From positions 12,143,819-12,207,818 of the forward strand of contig OZ034972.1 in NCBI GenBank assembly GCA_964030785.1: a stretch of 64,000 nucleotides of DNA. The letters run 5' to 3'. This DNA comes from Siderastrea siderea. Lineage: Eukaryota > Cnidaria > Anthozoa > Scleractinia > Rhizangiidae. The stretch's first letter is position 1; each line of letters opens with the position of its first letter. A model generated the notes under the pieces. That model saw nothing but the letters and a program-made list of their open reading frames with translations, had not been told where the DNA came from and did not search any database. The translations under genes were made by a program, and so were the position numbers. Below, piece after piece: positions 1-12,300 of the stretch.

Positions 1-285
1 ATGATGATGATGATGATGATAGTGACAAAAATGACCAGGACAAAGACGATGGTGAGTTTGATCTGCTCTTATCTTAGTGTCATACAGTTTTAAATACGCG
101 TAACGTCTAAAACCTGTTAAGACGACCATCCCTTAAAACAATCGGTTTTTGTGGCTGTCAGTGACGTCAGTTACCGGGTTTTGCCCGTTGCACCAATTTT
201 TATAGCATAACCCTCGTACAAAAGTCTCTAACACTGCCTTCACTCTTCAGTGAAAATAATTGCAAGTCAAACTATAGATACTCAC

Positions 286-3200
286 TTTTTTTCTCTATAA
301 TGCAAGTTAAATCCCAGTAGAAAGAGTGCTAAGGCAATCCCAAGAAAGCTCAGTATACTTGTAAAAATGATTAGCCACAGAGGGATCTGCACAAACTCTG
401 TTACGGTGATGGTTTTGTCACGAGGAATTTTACCATCTGTGAAAAAAAATGGGAATAATTAGAACACTACTAGCTCCTCTTTTCTTTTAGGGAAATTCGA
501 GCGAGTGGAACACGCTTGTTCTTCTCGCTTGGCTTTTCGTGGGCAGAACGAAACGCTGCTCGTAGTCTACAGTGAGACTGTGGGTTCGATTTGCGCCGGA
601 CTAACATCATTACAATTGTTTGTGTTGGAAGCTTGGCGTCATCGAAATACTAAATAATTCTCGAAAAATCGTGCGTCGTGTAATCGTGCTTTAAGGCCTA
701 GTAAAGGTATAAAGGAAGGCAAATAGCTCCAAAAATAAAAAAAAACTAGCTCTTTGCATCAGAAATCCAAACCATATTACCTTAAGCACCACGCGCATAC
801 GTCGATTGCCACTAAATAGAAATGAATGCAGAAGAAACAGTTTACCTGAAGTTTTAGCAGATATTTATACAGTGCAGATGCGCACAAACAATATATATTT
901 TAGGAACAATTATGCAAACTTAAGGTAGTGCCCAGGCGTTCTTTTCCGCTCAAGAAGGCGAGAGTAAAATGTGTGTAAGGGCCTAAGAAAGGGTCGTGTA
1001 AGTCAGCCGGTAGTGCAGTGAACTGGGCACGACTTGGCGCCAAAATGGAATAAGCAGAAAGCAAACGGGTACTAGTCTGGGAAAGTACCTATTCAGCCTG
1101 GTAACCAGGCGTTCTTTTCCCGCTCAGTCGACTTGGCGCGAAATATTGTGATGTCATTCGATGACGTCATGACAGTTCGCGCCAAGTCGAGTGAGTGGGA
1201 AGAGAATGCCTGGTTACTAGGCTGGGACCCATGACAACGCAATTGTTCAGTTGTTACAGGTATACTGATTGAAAATTACCTGGCCACACATTTCCTTGTC
1301 CAACAAGTCGAAGCTTACTGACTCGTGCATCATAATACCCAACAGGTACTGCATTACCATCTGTGAAAAGAGAAGTACAATCATCTTACTGTGAGTTTGG
1401 TTAAATTTTGCACTTGCTCAGCTGGTTAGGGCTGTTGGGACGCCTCCGTTTTCTACTTTGGCGACAATAATAATTATTCGGAACAAAAGGAAAGAAACTT
1501 GACCGGTGCAAAGCGCGGGAAACAGCAAGGGATTTTAACCAATTACAAAGCTACTCAAAACCAAACCCAAAGTTGGCACTACTACCTCCGGTAGCCAGTC
1601 AAAGGATTATCTCACGTTGCTTAGCAACCTCTATAATGCAATTTAGAAACGGTCTTGTCTCTAGGGACTTCTCAAAAATGAACCCCTGACTGAGGAATTC
1701 TATGCTTAAAGCTTTTGCAAGTACCTGGATGTTGCTGAAGGATTTCCACCATGCCGTCAAACCGGTCCCCATCAGAAAAGAATGCTACTTCTCCCTAAGG
1801 AACAAAAAATGTAGCTACGAAATTTGAAAACCACTTTACAAGGCGAGAAAAATGAATAGATAAATAAAGAAATATAATATTGTTTATAAGGATGACCCCG
1901 TCAGTGGAAAATTTGAATTCATTCACCTTCAAAGAATGAGTTTTAGCAGAATTTTTTACTGTTTTTCCTTTGGTTTTCGTGGCTTGTAAGCAGCACCACA
2001 AACCGTTTAGGTCTAGCTGGCTACAAATGAATAAAAATTCGTTCAATTAGAAGACATCCACCTACCGTAACACCCCAGAAGTGGATATCTTGAATCGTCT
2101 TTACGAACAGCTCAGTCATTTCTGTTTTGTTGTGATAAAAATCTTGTAACTTTAGCCCCATAGTCTCTAGCACTGGTATAGACATGTTTAATGTGACAGC
2201 CACTGTCCACAAAGCATCATACGTGTAGGCCGTGATGTTGGGCGCGATTGATAAGTTCAACTTCTGTAATCTTCCTTTATACTCATTGTAAAATTGACTG
2301 GTTGTCTGTCGAGAGAAGACAACCAGTCAAGTTAGGCGTTACGTGTGAAAGCGTATATAGATATGTGTTTGAATTGTTCCTGAAGAGAACGTTGGGGTGC
2401 ATTGCTGGAAAAATAGAAGCACTTGGAGAATCAGATGAAAAAATTGGATTACGGTTATAAGGACTGACCTTGTACAATTTCGAAGGAGTTTGTTTTGGTT
2501 ACAACGACAAAATGTTGTGGGAAAGAACCGTTACTTTTACTCATTTAGTCTGCTAAAATCTTGGAGGTAGTGTAGCCGGAAAGAAGCGTTGATGCTTTTT
2601 ATAGGCCTGGGCCCAAAACCGGATGGACTTATAACCAAAATTTTACGGTAGTCCTCCATCCTCGTCCCCAGTGGCCGCATTCATTTTGGTCAACACCAAT
2701 ACCCTCGCTGTTGACCGAACGGACCGCGGCAGGACCGCGGCTTTCTTGCACGAAAATGACTGTCCTCTCCTTTCTGAAAATTGTTACACTGTTTTAAATA
2801 AGAGCATTCGCTGCTTTGCCGAGATGCAGTAATACTTACTAGCCCCGAAAGTGTTTTTTGCTGGCTTGTGTTGCTTTCCTCGCTGACGAAAATCTGATTG
2901 TTAAAAATGAATGTGTAAGCTACAGCTTTCTTCATTTCCTCCTTGCTGCAATCCAGAGAAGGGTCTGGGACCGACCACCACTGGTGGGTGTAAGTGCCAA
3001 TCAGAATCCAGACATATCGGGCTCCAAACAGGTCTGACCTGTATGCCTAAAAATAGAACATGTTGTCGTTATTGTAGTTCAGTAACACTGAAGCTAGTCT
3101 TGGTTATTCTCGCGAAACCGGCGATTCTTAACTGAAAGTGCAAACATCAAAATATAAAGCAGCACATAGAGTGAGACCGAATTTCAACTGAGTTTCGAAA

Positions 3201-6200
3201 GTAATGCGTGTCATTGTCGTCCCCAGAGCCGCTTGGCCCTCTTAGCCGCCGACGACTGGGCACGAGGACCCTGCCTTCGGTTTTTCTTTGTGCGCTGTAT
3301 ATCGTGAAAATATCGCCCTATTGTTCAATCACATTAGGAGATAAGCTAAAGCAATCATGGCTTGCTCTCACGTGTCTCACGTGTCACGTGTCAAACATTG
3401 ACTTCGAGTTCTGATTGGTTCATTGTGTTGTTTGTGTCTCCTGTGATTGGACAGAGTAACTATTTTGGTTTTGGTTTAACACCCTAAAATTGTATATTTC
3501 TACACAATGTTTCCAGAAGAACGCGCGAGAGAAAAAGCGTTTTCAAAAATTACTCGACAGCTCTGTTTTTGTGAGTTCAATTCACTTTTTCTAAATATTG
3601 TTTTATTATTATTCACCTGGCAGAAAACATGTCTCGCCTGTGCTTCGTAAAATGTTCCCACAATAATTCTTGCGTCATTACGCTGCAAAAGAAGTTAGAC
3701 ATAATACAAACCATCTCAAAATGAGGGGAAAACAATCGGTGTCTGTGTGATGTTCACGAAATATAAGCAAACGAAGGGAGAAGAGGCATTTTGAATGTGG
3801 AGAAGGTCCTGGGAACGAGTTTGGGTGATGGTGAGATAATGAGTTACCAACAAAGCGCAGAGTTGGTTGCAATGACTTCATTTTCAACGAGCGGAAGTGA
3901 AAGAATTGTTTTGTCAAATTCTCCACTTTGTCAACACTTACTTAAATTTTTTGCATTTTTTTAAATGCTACGCCACTTGTCGTGGCGTCCAATTTTTTGG
4001 TAAGCCAAACTAGAAAGCTAGAACTTCAATAGCCGACAATGATTATTACATTATATATTTAAAAATATTAAAACCAAATACTGTATGGTTATGGTTGACT
4101 AAAATCTGGACTCACCGCAACTGTTTTTAGCTGCAGATCAATATGCTGTCTTGTGATTTCTTCCGACAAAAGAACTGTTAGATTTATTTCCTTCAGTTCT
4201 TTGATAACTTGACTGTTGGATTGTGACGCCTTTGAAAACAATAGAAAAGGACTCGTGAGTAACGCAAATGCACGCTCTCCAAATAGGGTAGTAAAGGTAT
4301 ATTGCGTCATATACGTTGAGTAGGGAGCCAATTAAATGGTTGAAAACCAAAATATCCCGTGCTTGGTATTATATTAAAGAGCTTAATCCCCCTCAATACC
4401 GGAGCAAAGCCTGATTCAAGTAAGGTGGTTCTATTGTGTGCGGTTATGTGACCATTCAAATAAAAGTCCTTTAACATTCTTTAACATTACTTTCTTGTGG
4501 TTCTTCTACAACGTTTATCCAAACAAAATCTAGAAATTTGTCCAGACTACAGAATGTTTCCAAGACCTTTTTCAAATATTTATTCTGATCCCCTTAGTAT
4601 CCCTCAGCTTTTGTCGAGTAAGAATCCAAGACGATGGATAAACGTATTACTAGCTGTTGTAGCTACAAATCAATATTTTCCACTCTACTTACCAGATCAC
4701 TGCTAGTTTTCTCGAACATTGTCGCAATTCGTTCCCAGCCAAAATGTTCTATCCATGCGACTCGCGCCATGTTCCGCGCAGACTCAGAGGGCAACGAACG
4801 GAAGAGTGTTGGAAACTTCTTTCTGTTTGATAACGCCAGGGATCTAGAGGCGTACGATATCTACGATGACAGGTAAGGTTTAGTGTCAGTGGCATACGCT
4901 ATCAATAGCGATAGACTATCTGAGAGCATTTCTTTTATAACCTACAGATGCAACTGTACGTTGGATAATACATTGGCTGGCTGGTTGGCTGACTGACTGA
5001 CTGACTGACTGACTGACTGACTGACTGACTGACTGACTGACTGACTGACTGACTGATTGACTGACTGATTGACTGACTGACTGACTGACTAACTGACTGA
5101 CAGACGGACGGACGGACGGACGGACTGACTGACTGACTGACTGACTGGCTGACTGGCTGACTGACTGACTGACGAATGGAAGGACGGTCGGACAGAAAGG
5201 CAAAAGAAGTGCCTGTCTGGCTGACTGATTAACTGACTGACTGACTGACTGACTGACTGACTGACTGATTGACTGACTGGTAGCCAGCCAGCCAGCCAGC
5301 CAGCCAGACAGACAGACAGACAGACAGACAGACATAGACGGACAGGCTGGCTGACGGAAAGACTAACTGATGGACTACCTGTTTACCTACCTCTCAATGA
5401 ATTCTATGAACCTAGATGGCTGACTGACTAAGCGACTGAAAGACTGTTGAACCAGTTGGATTAAAGATTTCTAACTCATAGATTCGTTCTAAGAAACGGT
5501 TTGAAACATACCTGAGCCAACTTCCTGTAAGCTGACATCTCGGCTAAAATTTCCGTGACATCGGAACATGCCGCTCCAAACGTCATTAAACTGTTTGGCT
5601 TCTCTGACAGCAAATCCATGAACATGTTGGCGGTACGAGCAGGATCACACTGTTAAGAAGTTTAAATTTGATCACCAGAAACATACACAAGAACTGTTCG
5701 AATATCAAATGTGACTGAAATCGTTTTAAAGTACACAACCGCGTTATATCACCAAAAATATAGAGTCAATTAGTAAATTGGTCATCGATTCTGTTATTGG
5801 CCAGAAAAACGTCTTATCAGTTGAAATCTGTTCCACCACTGTAACTGGGACTGTAGGTTTTCCCTTCCGGTGCAAATCCAGCAATTCATAATTTCAATTC
5901 GGTCTCAGACCCTAAGGGCTATAGACTAACCCTTTCACACCTTAGAACGCCAGGTTGCAACCTGCAAAAGGTCACAATTTGATTTTGATATCATATAAAC
6001 TACACGACGCAACGTATTGTTTAATTAGCTTTCGTTTGAACGATCAGACTTTGTATCCTCGGGGAGGATTGGGTTTCTCGGGTGTAAAAGGAACCGTCGT
6101 CTGGCTTGTTAAACTAAGGTTTTAAGTTTTTTTTCTTTTTTACCTACACGCACCTTCGAGTCCTTGACAATCATCCTTAGCTCGTAATCTCTTAATATGT

Positions 6201-6372
6201 CCGACTTGTTCACGTGATCTAGTGCCATTTCTGCCGCTGCTAGAAGCGCCCTTCCTGGTACCGAGGCTTTGTTTGGACTCAGCGGAAAGAAGCCACCGAT
6301 ATAAACCGGCGTTTTGGGGAAACATTGTGGCAACCACAGCAAGAAGAGAAACAAGGGAGCTGGCAGCTCCAT
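286..6372 (-). CDS. GABA-B receptor-like class C GPCR, N-terminal part (10 exons, 3' end off window)
   Basis: Family role: an obligate-dimer metabotropic receptor at the plasma membrane whose Venus-flytrap ectodomain binds the ligand and whose seven-helix domain couples to Gi/o. Exons on the minus strand: 6154-6372, 5512-5649, 4693-4860, 4116-4229, 3617-3682, 2840-3046, 2066-2263, 1725-1794, 1280-1360 and 286-436, all with GT-AG borders. The first seven join in phase 0, the rest in phase 1. About 470 residues are visible. A hydrophobic signal peptide starts at the ATG at 6372. The ectodomain carries family blocks such as DYELRMIVKDSK, LALSNRKKFPTLFR, DARIIVGTFYEAQAR and YDALWT. The last exon carries membrane helix 1. 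The other six helices and the tail must lie left of base 286. The glutamate that binds GABA in GABBR1, just before the YDA(I/L)W block, is not acidic here, so the ligand may differ. A GABBR1, GABBR2 or cnidarian-specific paralogue cannot be separated from this part. Confidence 0.87.
1094..1224. mobile_element. Palindromic MITE, CAGCC family copy 1 (receptor intron)
   Basis: A 131-bp element between receptor exons 9 and 10. It starts cagcctggtaaccaggcg and ends with the near-complement tgcctggttactaggctg. The inner arms (cgacttggcgcgaa and ttcgcgccaagtcg) also pair, so almost the whole element folds on itself. A diverged second copy sits at 53462-53616, and a fragment of one end (gcccaggcgttcttttccgctc) near 930-953. 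It has no coding capacity. No clear target duplication is visible at this copy. Confidence 0.75.
2294..2330. other. Perfect 14-bp stem, 9-nt loop hairpin beside a splice acceptor
   Basis: ttgactggttgtct at 2294-2307 is exactly complementary to 2317-2330, with a 9-nt loop. On the minus strand it lies about 30 nt upstream of the acceptor of receptor exon 7, near the expected branch-point region. It may be a chance palindrome or the core of a small repeat. Confidence 0.6.
4973..5341. repeat. Compound microsatellite, mainly (CTGA)n
   Basis: About 370 bp of tetranucleotide repeat in the intron between receptor exons 2 and 3: mainly ctga/tgac units, with blocks of gacg, ccag and gaca. The long open frame rich in Ser-Gln-Ser-Val on the minus strand is a translation of the repeat and not a gene. 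Confidence 0.95.
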
Positions 6373-9300
6373 GAGACAGATTTTCAGGGAATGAACTGGC
6401 CCAATGGATAAACAATCAGACTGTCACAACTAAGAAGAAAAAGAAGCGTCAATTATTCAGGTTATTCAAAGGGGCAAAGGCGTACGTAGAGCTGGAGTTG
6501 GAATTATATAAGGCATCTGACCAACGGGTTCAACATCATCCAAAACTTTGTTGAACGAAGGAAATCAAATTGTTTTTGTGTAACACCATTCAACTGATCA
6601 TTCATATTCTCCAGAGCCATATGAGGGAGGAGACTCTGAGCTACCATACTGTTGCTATGGGAAGTTTCTAAGCATGATATTTAAAAAACTCTAACTTCCA
6701 CAGCTAAGCTGCTTGGCCACATTTGTTCCATAGGAAAGGGTTTTCAAGACTCTCGAGTCACAACCATAATTGGTCATGTGACTGGAACAGTAAAAGCCTA
6801 AAACTTAAACGACAAGCAGTTTTGCTTAGTGGAAACAGCACCAATATTTAATAAATTCGCATTTTAAAAGAAGATATGACGTCATAAGTGCGTATATTTA
6901 TACGTTTTGTACTGTAGTTTTTCTATTCTTTGCAATAACAGTAATTGCTTATGCCGGGTTATAAAAAAGGCTGGATTATTTATTATGATTCGCGAAAAAA
7001 ATCGGAACTCTATCTCCTTTCCCCCGAGTTTTAGGGTTTTTTCTTTGTAGTGCTCGGTTGAGGACTGGCACTAACTACGCACTTAAATTAATTCATATGT
7101 TCATCCTCATACACTTCACCAATCTAGTGGCACAAAACGCTGCACAACAGTTCATAAAAACTACCAACCACAAAAATCCCTTACCAACAAAGCCAGATCT
7201 GTAGGGTCTCCCGCCTTTACATTATTCGACAAGATGCCCAAACGCTTTTAACACGCCGAATGTACAATGTCGAGCGGTCTTCAATAGAATTGACAAATCC
7301 GTTTGGCCGTACGATAATGCTTTTCAATCGGGGAAGAAGCTACCTTTTCTTAACTACAAAGTAAATGTCCATGTATGATATACCATTTTTATGGTATTGA
7401 TGAGTGTATTTCATAAATCATATAATCATAAACGAGGGTTGTAATGAACTGGAGATAAATGGCTCTAAAACGTCAAAAATTAGCAACTTAAATATACCCC
7501 GAGTATACTGTAGCTTATTTTGCTGTTCTCAACACTTTGATTAATGTGAGATATTCCTTATAACCCACAAGTGTTCAAGAAAAAACTGAAAAGTTATGGG
7601 GGTGATCAAACATATCAGCAGATCTTCACAAACCATCTTGATGGCAAAAATTAATACTGTAGAAATCTACCAAATGTTGACCAAGGTATGACGTTTTGTG
7701 CCAATTGGCACTCTTAGGGCTATGAAACTAGTCCTTTATTCCATGTCACTCGCTATCACTCCCTCCTAGCGAGTGATAGTGAGTGACCTTGGAGCATGTG
7801 AGAATCAGACAACCACACTTGTATATCTTTCTTTACTAATTTCTAAAATAATTAGATTTTTTTTTATCGATTAATTCTCAATGATAACGAAGATTAAGTA
7901 ATGAATAAAGAGGGCCCAGATTGGTTAAATATGTATAGCCCTGCTGGTCACTAGCGCGAAAAAAATTCAGTTTCACTTTATCGTTCATGATTGCGCAACA
8001 CCGGAATTCGGTTATTTCTATTGCTCCAGAGCACGTGAGCCATGTAAGACCACACACGTGTTACACAAGTGCTTCTCAAATAAGCACCGTCACTCGGTGC
8101 TGAGGATTAGCACATGTGCAACTGTCGCGGCGAGTTGTACCATTTGACCACTTTAGACCAATCACTTTGCCTGAAATGTGCTGATTTCCGACAAGTTACT
8201 CCTCATGCCGCAAAGCGATAAAGCCTGTCGATTACCGGCACGCCAGATTTGAGTTTCTTCTTCAATATTTATCCGATAGTAACTAGTTTTGTTTGTTGTG
8301 CAAAAATCGTGAAATTTCACAACGAAAATAAAAGAGATTCAGGGAAAAAATCTTTCCTCTTACGTATAGTGTATCCTTTGGTAATGAGGCAGTCGGAGGA
8401 GCGACAGTACAGGAATCGAACGATTGCACAGTTCGCCGAGAGTCAACTCGAATCACAAATACACGAAATGAAAAAAAGGCGTTTTATAAAATGATAAAAT
8501 GGCATGACTTGTCAGTGCTATTTTCGAACAGTTGACGAAGAGACCGTGTCGTGGTCTTAAAAAGCAACCTCTGTAAGATTTTGACAATCTCCATTCCCGT
8601 TTATTTGGCAAGAAAACCAGCATTCTCAAATTGAACAGGACCCGCGCGTCCATAGCGAGGATTTTTTATGACTTTCAAACAATACTTCCCACCTCTCTAG
8701 ACATTCTACCTCTTTTTAGACATCTTTACTAGGATCAGGACAAATCAATCGTGCATGTCGTTGGCGTCACAACTCTGAAGAAATTACGTAACAATGGAAT
8801 TGCCGGCGGAGGTATTAAGGCAACGGTTAGGATTCGAAATCAAGGAAGCAGAGTTTAACATTAATATTCTACCTTTTATTATTTCACCTCGAAATTTAGT
8901 TTTATTAGCAATAAGAACTTTTATAAAGAAAACGCATTCCATATTTTCCAACCGAAAATGTCTTTTAAAATACGCTAAGTAAAAAACGTTTCTTTCATAT
9001 CCAAATTTCTGCTCGAAAATTTTCTTTGTTTTTCTGGTCGAAGGTATAGTGACTTATAAATCAAAGAAGTTGTGAAAATCAGCACATGTTTCCTCCGAAA
9101 TAGATTGTTAACTGTGAAGAACATCTCCGCCTGCAAGTCCCTAGTTCAATAGGAGAACGGAAAACTTAAATTGCAGAACATTTACATACGTTATCACTTG
9201 GTTTTTTTAGGAGCAAACCTTTTGTACAAGCTGTTGATCACTTAACGTTTTGTACGGTGAAGAAATAACAATTGAATTCATCAGCTGTTTGCTTTTTCCA

Positions 9301-12300
9301 CGGAGATTAACTTTCATTGGCGAAGTTTAATCAAGCGATCGACTGCGTTCATGGCTTAGTGAAACTTAATCATGAACGTATCATGTGGAAGAAAAAGAAC
9401 AGCAACGTTAGTCACTTAAACAAGATCCGCTTTCCAACAATTTAAAATGCGTTACATTTGCTTGTGTTCAAAGGAGTGGTCATTCGTGCCATTTATTTCG
9501 CTTGGAATCTATTTAATTCGCTATTTTTGCGCAAAGTTAAAGGATCGCGAAAATTAAGCCGGCAAAAACTATTGAAATAAAAGAGAAATTAAATTACAAT
9601 TAATTTCTTCTACAGCGAAAAATGTACCTAAAACTAACCAACATTAAGGTCCAAATGCAAGGGTCACTTGCTTGCCACAATGGTACAGCCGATGAATATT
9701 TGTTTATCATTGTTTCAATTGCTTTTGGCAATAAAACTAAATTTTTGAATCTGGAATCTTTCTTCTTCAACGTTTATCGGAAAACTTTCGACGATTTTTT
9801 AACAGCCAACTCCGAAAAAATATGTTGCCCTGAGAGTAAATGGCGCTCGAAGGGTCGCCGTGCAAAGAGATTCAGGTATAATTCATTATATCTTAGCTTT
9901 TATTTTAATTGAAAACTTAAATGACTTAAATCCTGTCGATATTCAGTTCTCCCAATCAACTCCAAACAAACATTTCGCGTTTTTCTGGTTAACAACTTCT
10001 CTTGCTTGTCGATTGATGCCAGTACTAAAGTCATAGAAAAATGGAATATTCAATATAACTTTGACGATTTTACTACAGATAAAATCACAGCTCATTATAA
10101 ACATTTCGCCTTGTCTTAAATATTCTTACTTGTATTTAATATCATTTGAAATTTCATGAAAGAAATCGATATTATTTTTTGCCTCGCTACTATTTTTCTG
10201 GAGTTTTAGTGAATTGGTTAGTGAGTTTTTTTGTGAGATCTCTGATATCACAGAACAAAAGTTCTGCACGCACTGTTTGTAAGCATTTTGAGTTATAAGT
10301 CGCTGAAAATTTTTAAATGCAGATTTAAGAAATAAATAACAATCTGTCCACTAACTTGTCTCGAGACGTCCCATCTTCAACATCATCATCGACCTGTTAA
10401 CACTGAAAGAAGTTGTATGTCAATGTTGTTGTTCAGGCAGTGAGATAAACGTGAATCTCTCATCGTCAGTATTATCCAATGAAAATCAGCTGGCAAAAAA
10501 GAAAAACAACTTTTTCTTTTTCATGCCGGCATTTTCGACCAATGAAAATTCATGACAAAGCAGGAGGATTTGCATGAAAGAAAAACAACTTTGTTTTGAA
10601 TGTACAGTTATGACTATGAGCCAATCGACTGCAGGTAAATTGCTATTCATGTTAACCACTGGGCCCGGAACGGAAAATATTAATTATATAAACGAGTTTG
10701 CTGGGACAGAGTTAAACGTATTAAATGGTGCCACCTGACAATCAATAAAAAGACAAGTAAAATTCATCGGAACAACACCACAAGTCTCTGTCTGAAACAA
10801 AAATGTTTGTTCTCTGGTGGAGATTTTAGTACTGCATACGTGGCCGAAGGAATAGCCTTCTGATAGATTGTTAGTCCTAAAATCCATTGCGGTGTAGCTA
10901 TACTTTTAGTAGCTGCATGCTACAGGAACCGAAAAGAACTATGTAAAAGTTTTTTGTTTTTTGCGCATACATTTGATAAATACTTAGGCTCCTCCAAAAC
11001 ACAACGCTTTGTTGTTTTTTGCCTTGTGGAATATCGTTTTCTCAATTACATTGTCAACATATTTTTTCCTTACATCCGAAATTACTTAGAAAGACACATT
11101 AAACATTTTCTTCGTATTACCAGATTTTTGAACATTGGATTCCTTTCAAGTTCAAAACATACTTTTCAATTTTGCTTTCCGATTCCCCCCCCCCCCCCAG
11201 CTCATTAGGAATAATTTATGATTAAATAAACTCTTCAAAAGAGCATTGTTATGTCCGCAGAACAGATAAATTTTAAAAAACATTTTGCATTCTTGTGGCG
11301 TTTAATTTTGTCTGCAGTACATGTCTGTTTACTTTTTTGCTTACCGTTATTTGTAAAATCCTAGACCTTTTTCAAACCTAAATGAGTTGATGTTAGGTTG
11401 CGTTATGTGAATAGTCGTTTTCAAAACAGAGTTTCTTTAATTCATTTCTTTGCAAACATTAAATGACTGGCGGTAAAGCTAAAAGCTAATTAGAATGAAT
11501 ACAAACGGTTACCGCATGTAACCGTTATGGACCGTAATGTGGTAATAAAATGCCTTATTTAAATTATGTGCATAATTTAAGCATAGCAGACAATCTGGCA
11601 CAGCTTTGAGTTTTATATTGATGAACGAATAAATACATTCTTGTGTGATTTAAAATTATTAGAGCTTAAAATTATATCTATTGTGTCCACAGTTTCTAGG
11701 ATTGAATCGTTTGGAGTAAAGAAATTGGATGTAAGAGAAAGAAACATTAACCCTTCGTACATGTAGGAGCATGGTAAACAAGTTTTGTAAAAGACATGAC
11801 CACGCGTGGGTGTGCGTGAGTTACACGTACGCACTCTAAACAGCTGTGATTCCTCCAACAAACTTCACCTTCAATAATTCCCGCACTTTTTTTCGTCGGT
11901 AGAAATAGAAAACTGCGCGGTCCTGCCCCCATTTCCTTCTCCAGAGATGTATTTATCATTGGTTAAGTAACCTTTCATTCTGGGTGTTACAAGGTATTTT
12001 TTGACAATATTGTTTCATTAGCGCAGGCTTGCGAGTATACATCTGATTCGTAGTTACTCATTCATGTTCACTCGCGTCCTACATCCGCCTCTTTGCCCTC
12101 AAAATTTAATTCCCAGAGTCCGGGGATATATATACAGATTCAAACCATTGTTAATTACACGATCGAAACAGTGGTCATCGCTCATTCTAACCTGTACATT
12201 ATCAGTTATTCCTAAGGTCTAAAGATCTGTAGCTTACTTCTGCATTTAATTAGTTATTTCTTACCTCTTGTATTTGTGGTTTTTAATTACTTTGTTCTAT

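Noticed and set aside
1..52. Acidic plus-strand exon-like run of GAT codons followed by a gtgagt donor
   Set aside because: It is mostly a (gat)n repeat cut by the window edge, lies inside the receptor gene on the other strand, and has no visible partner exon.
4916..5335. 139-codon minus-strand frame rich in Ser, Gln and Val
   Set aside because: A direct translation of the CTGA microsatellite; the same holds for 57601-57822.
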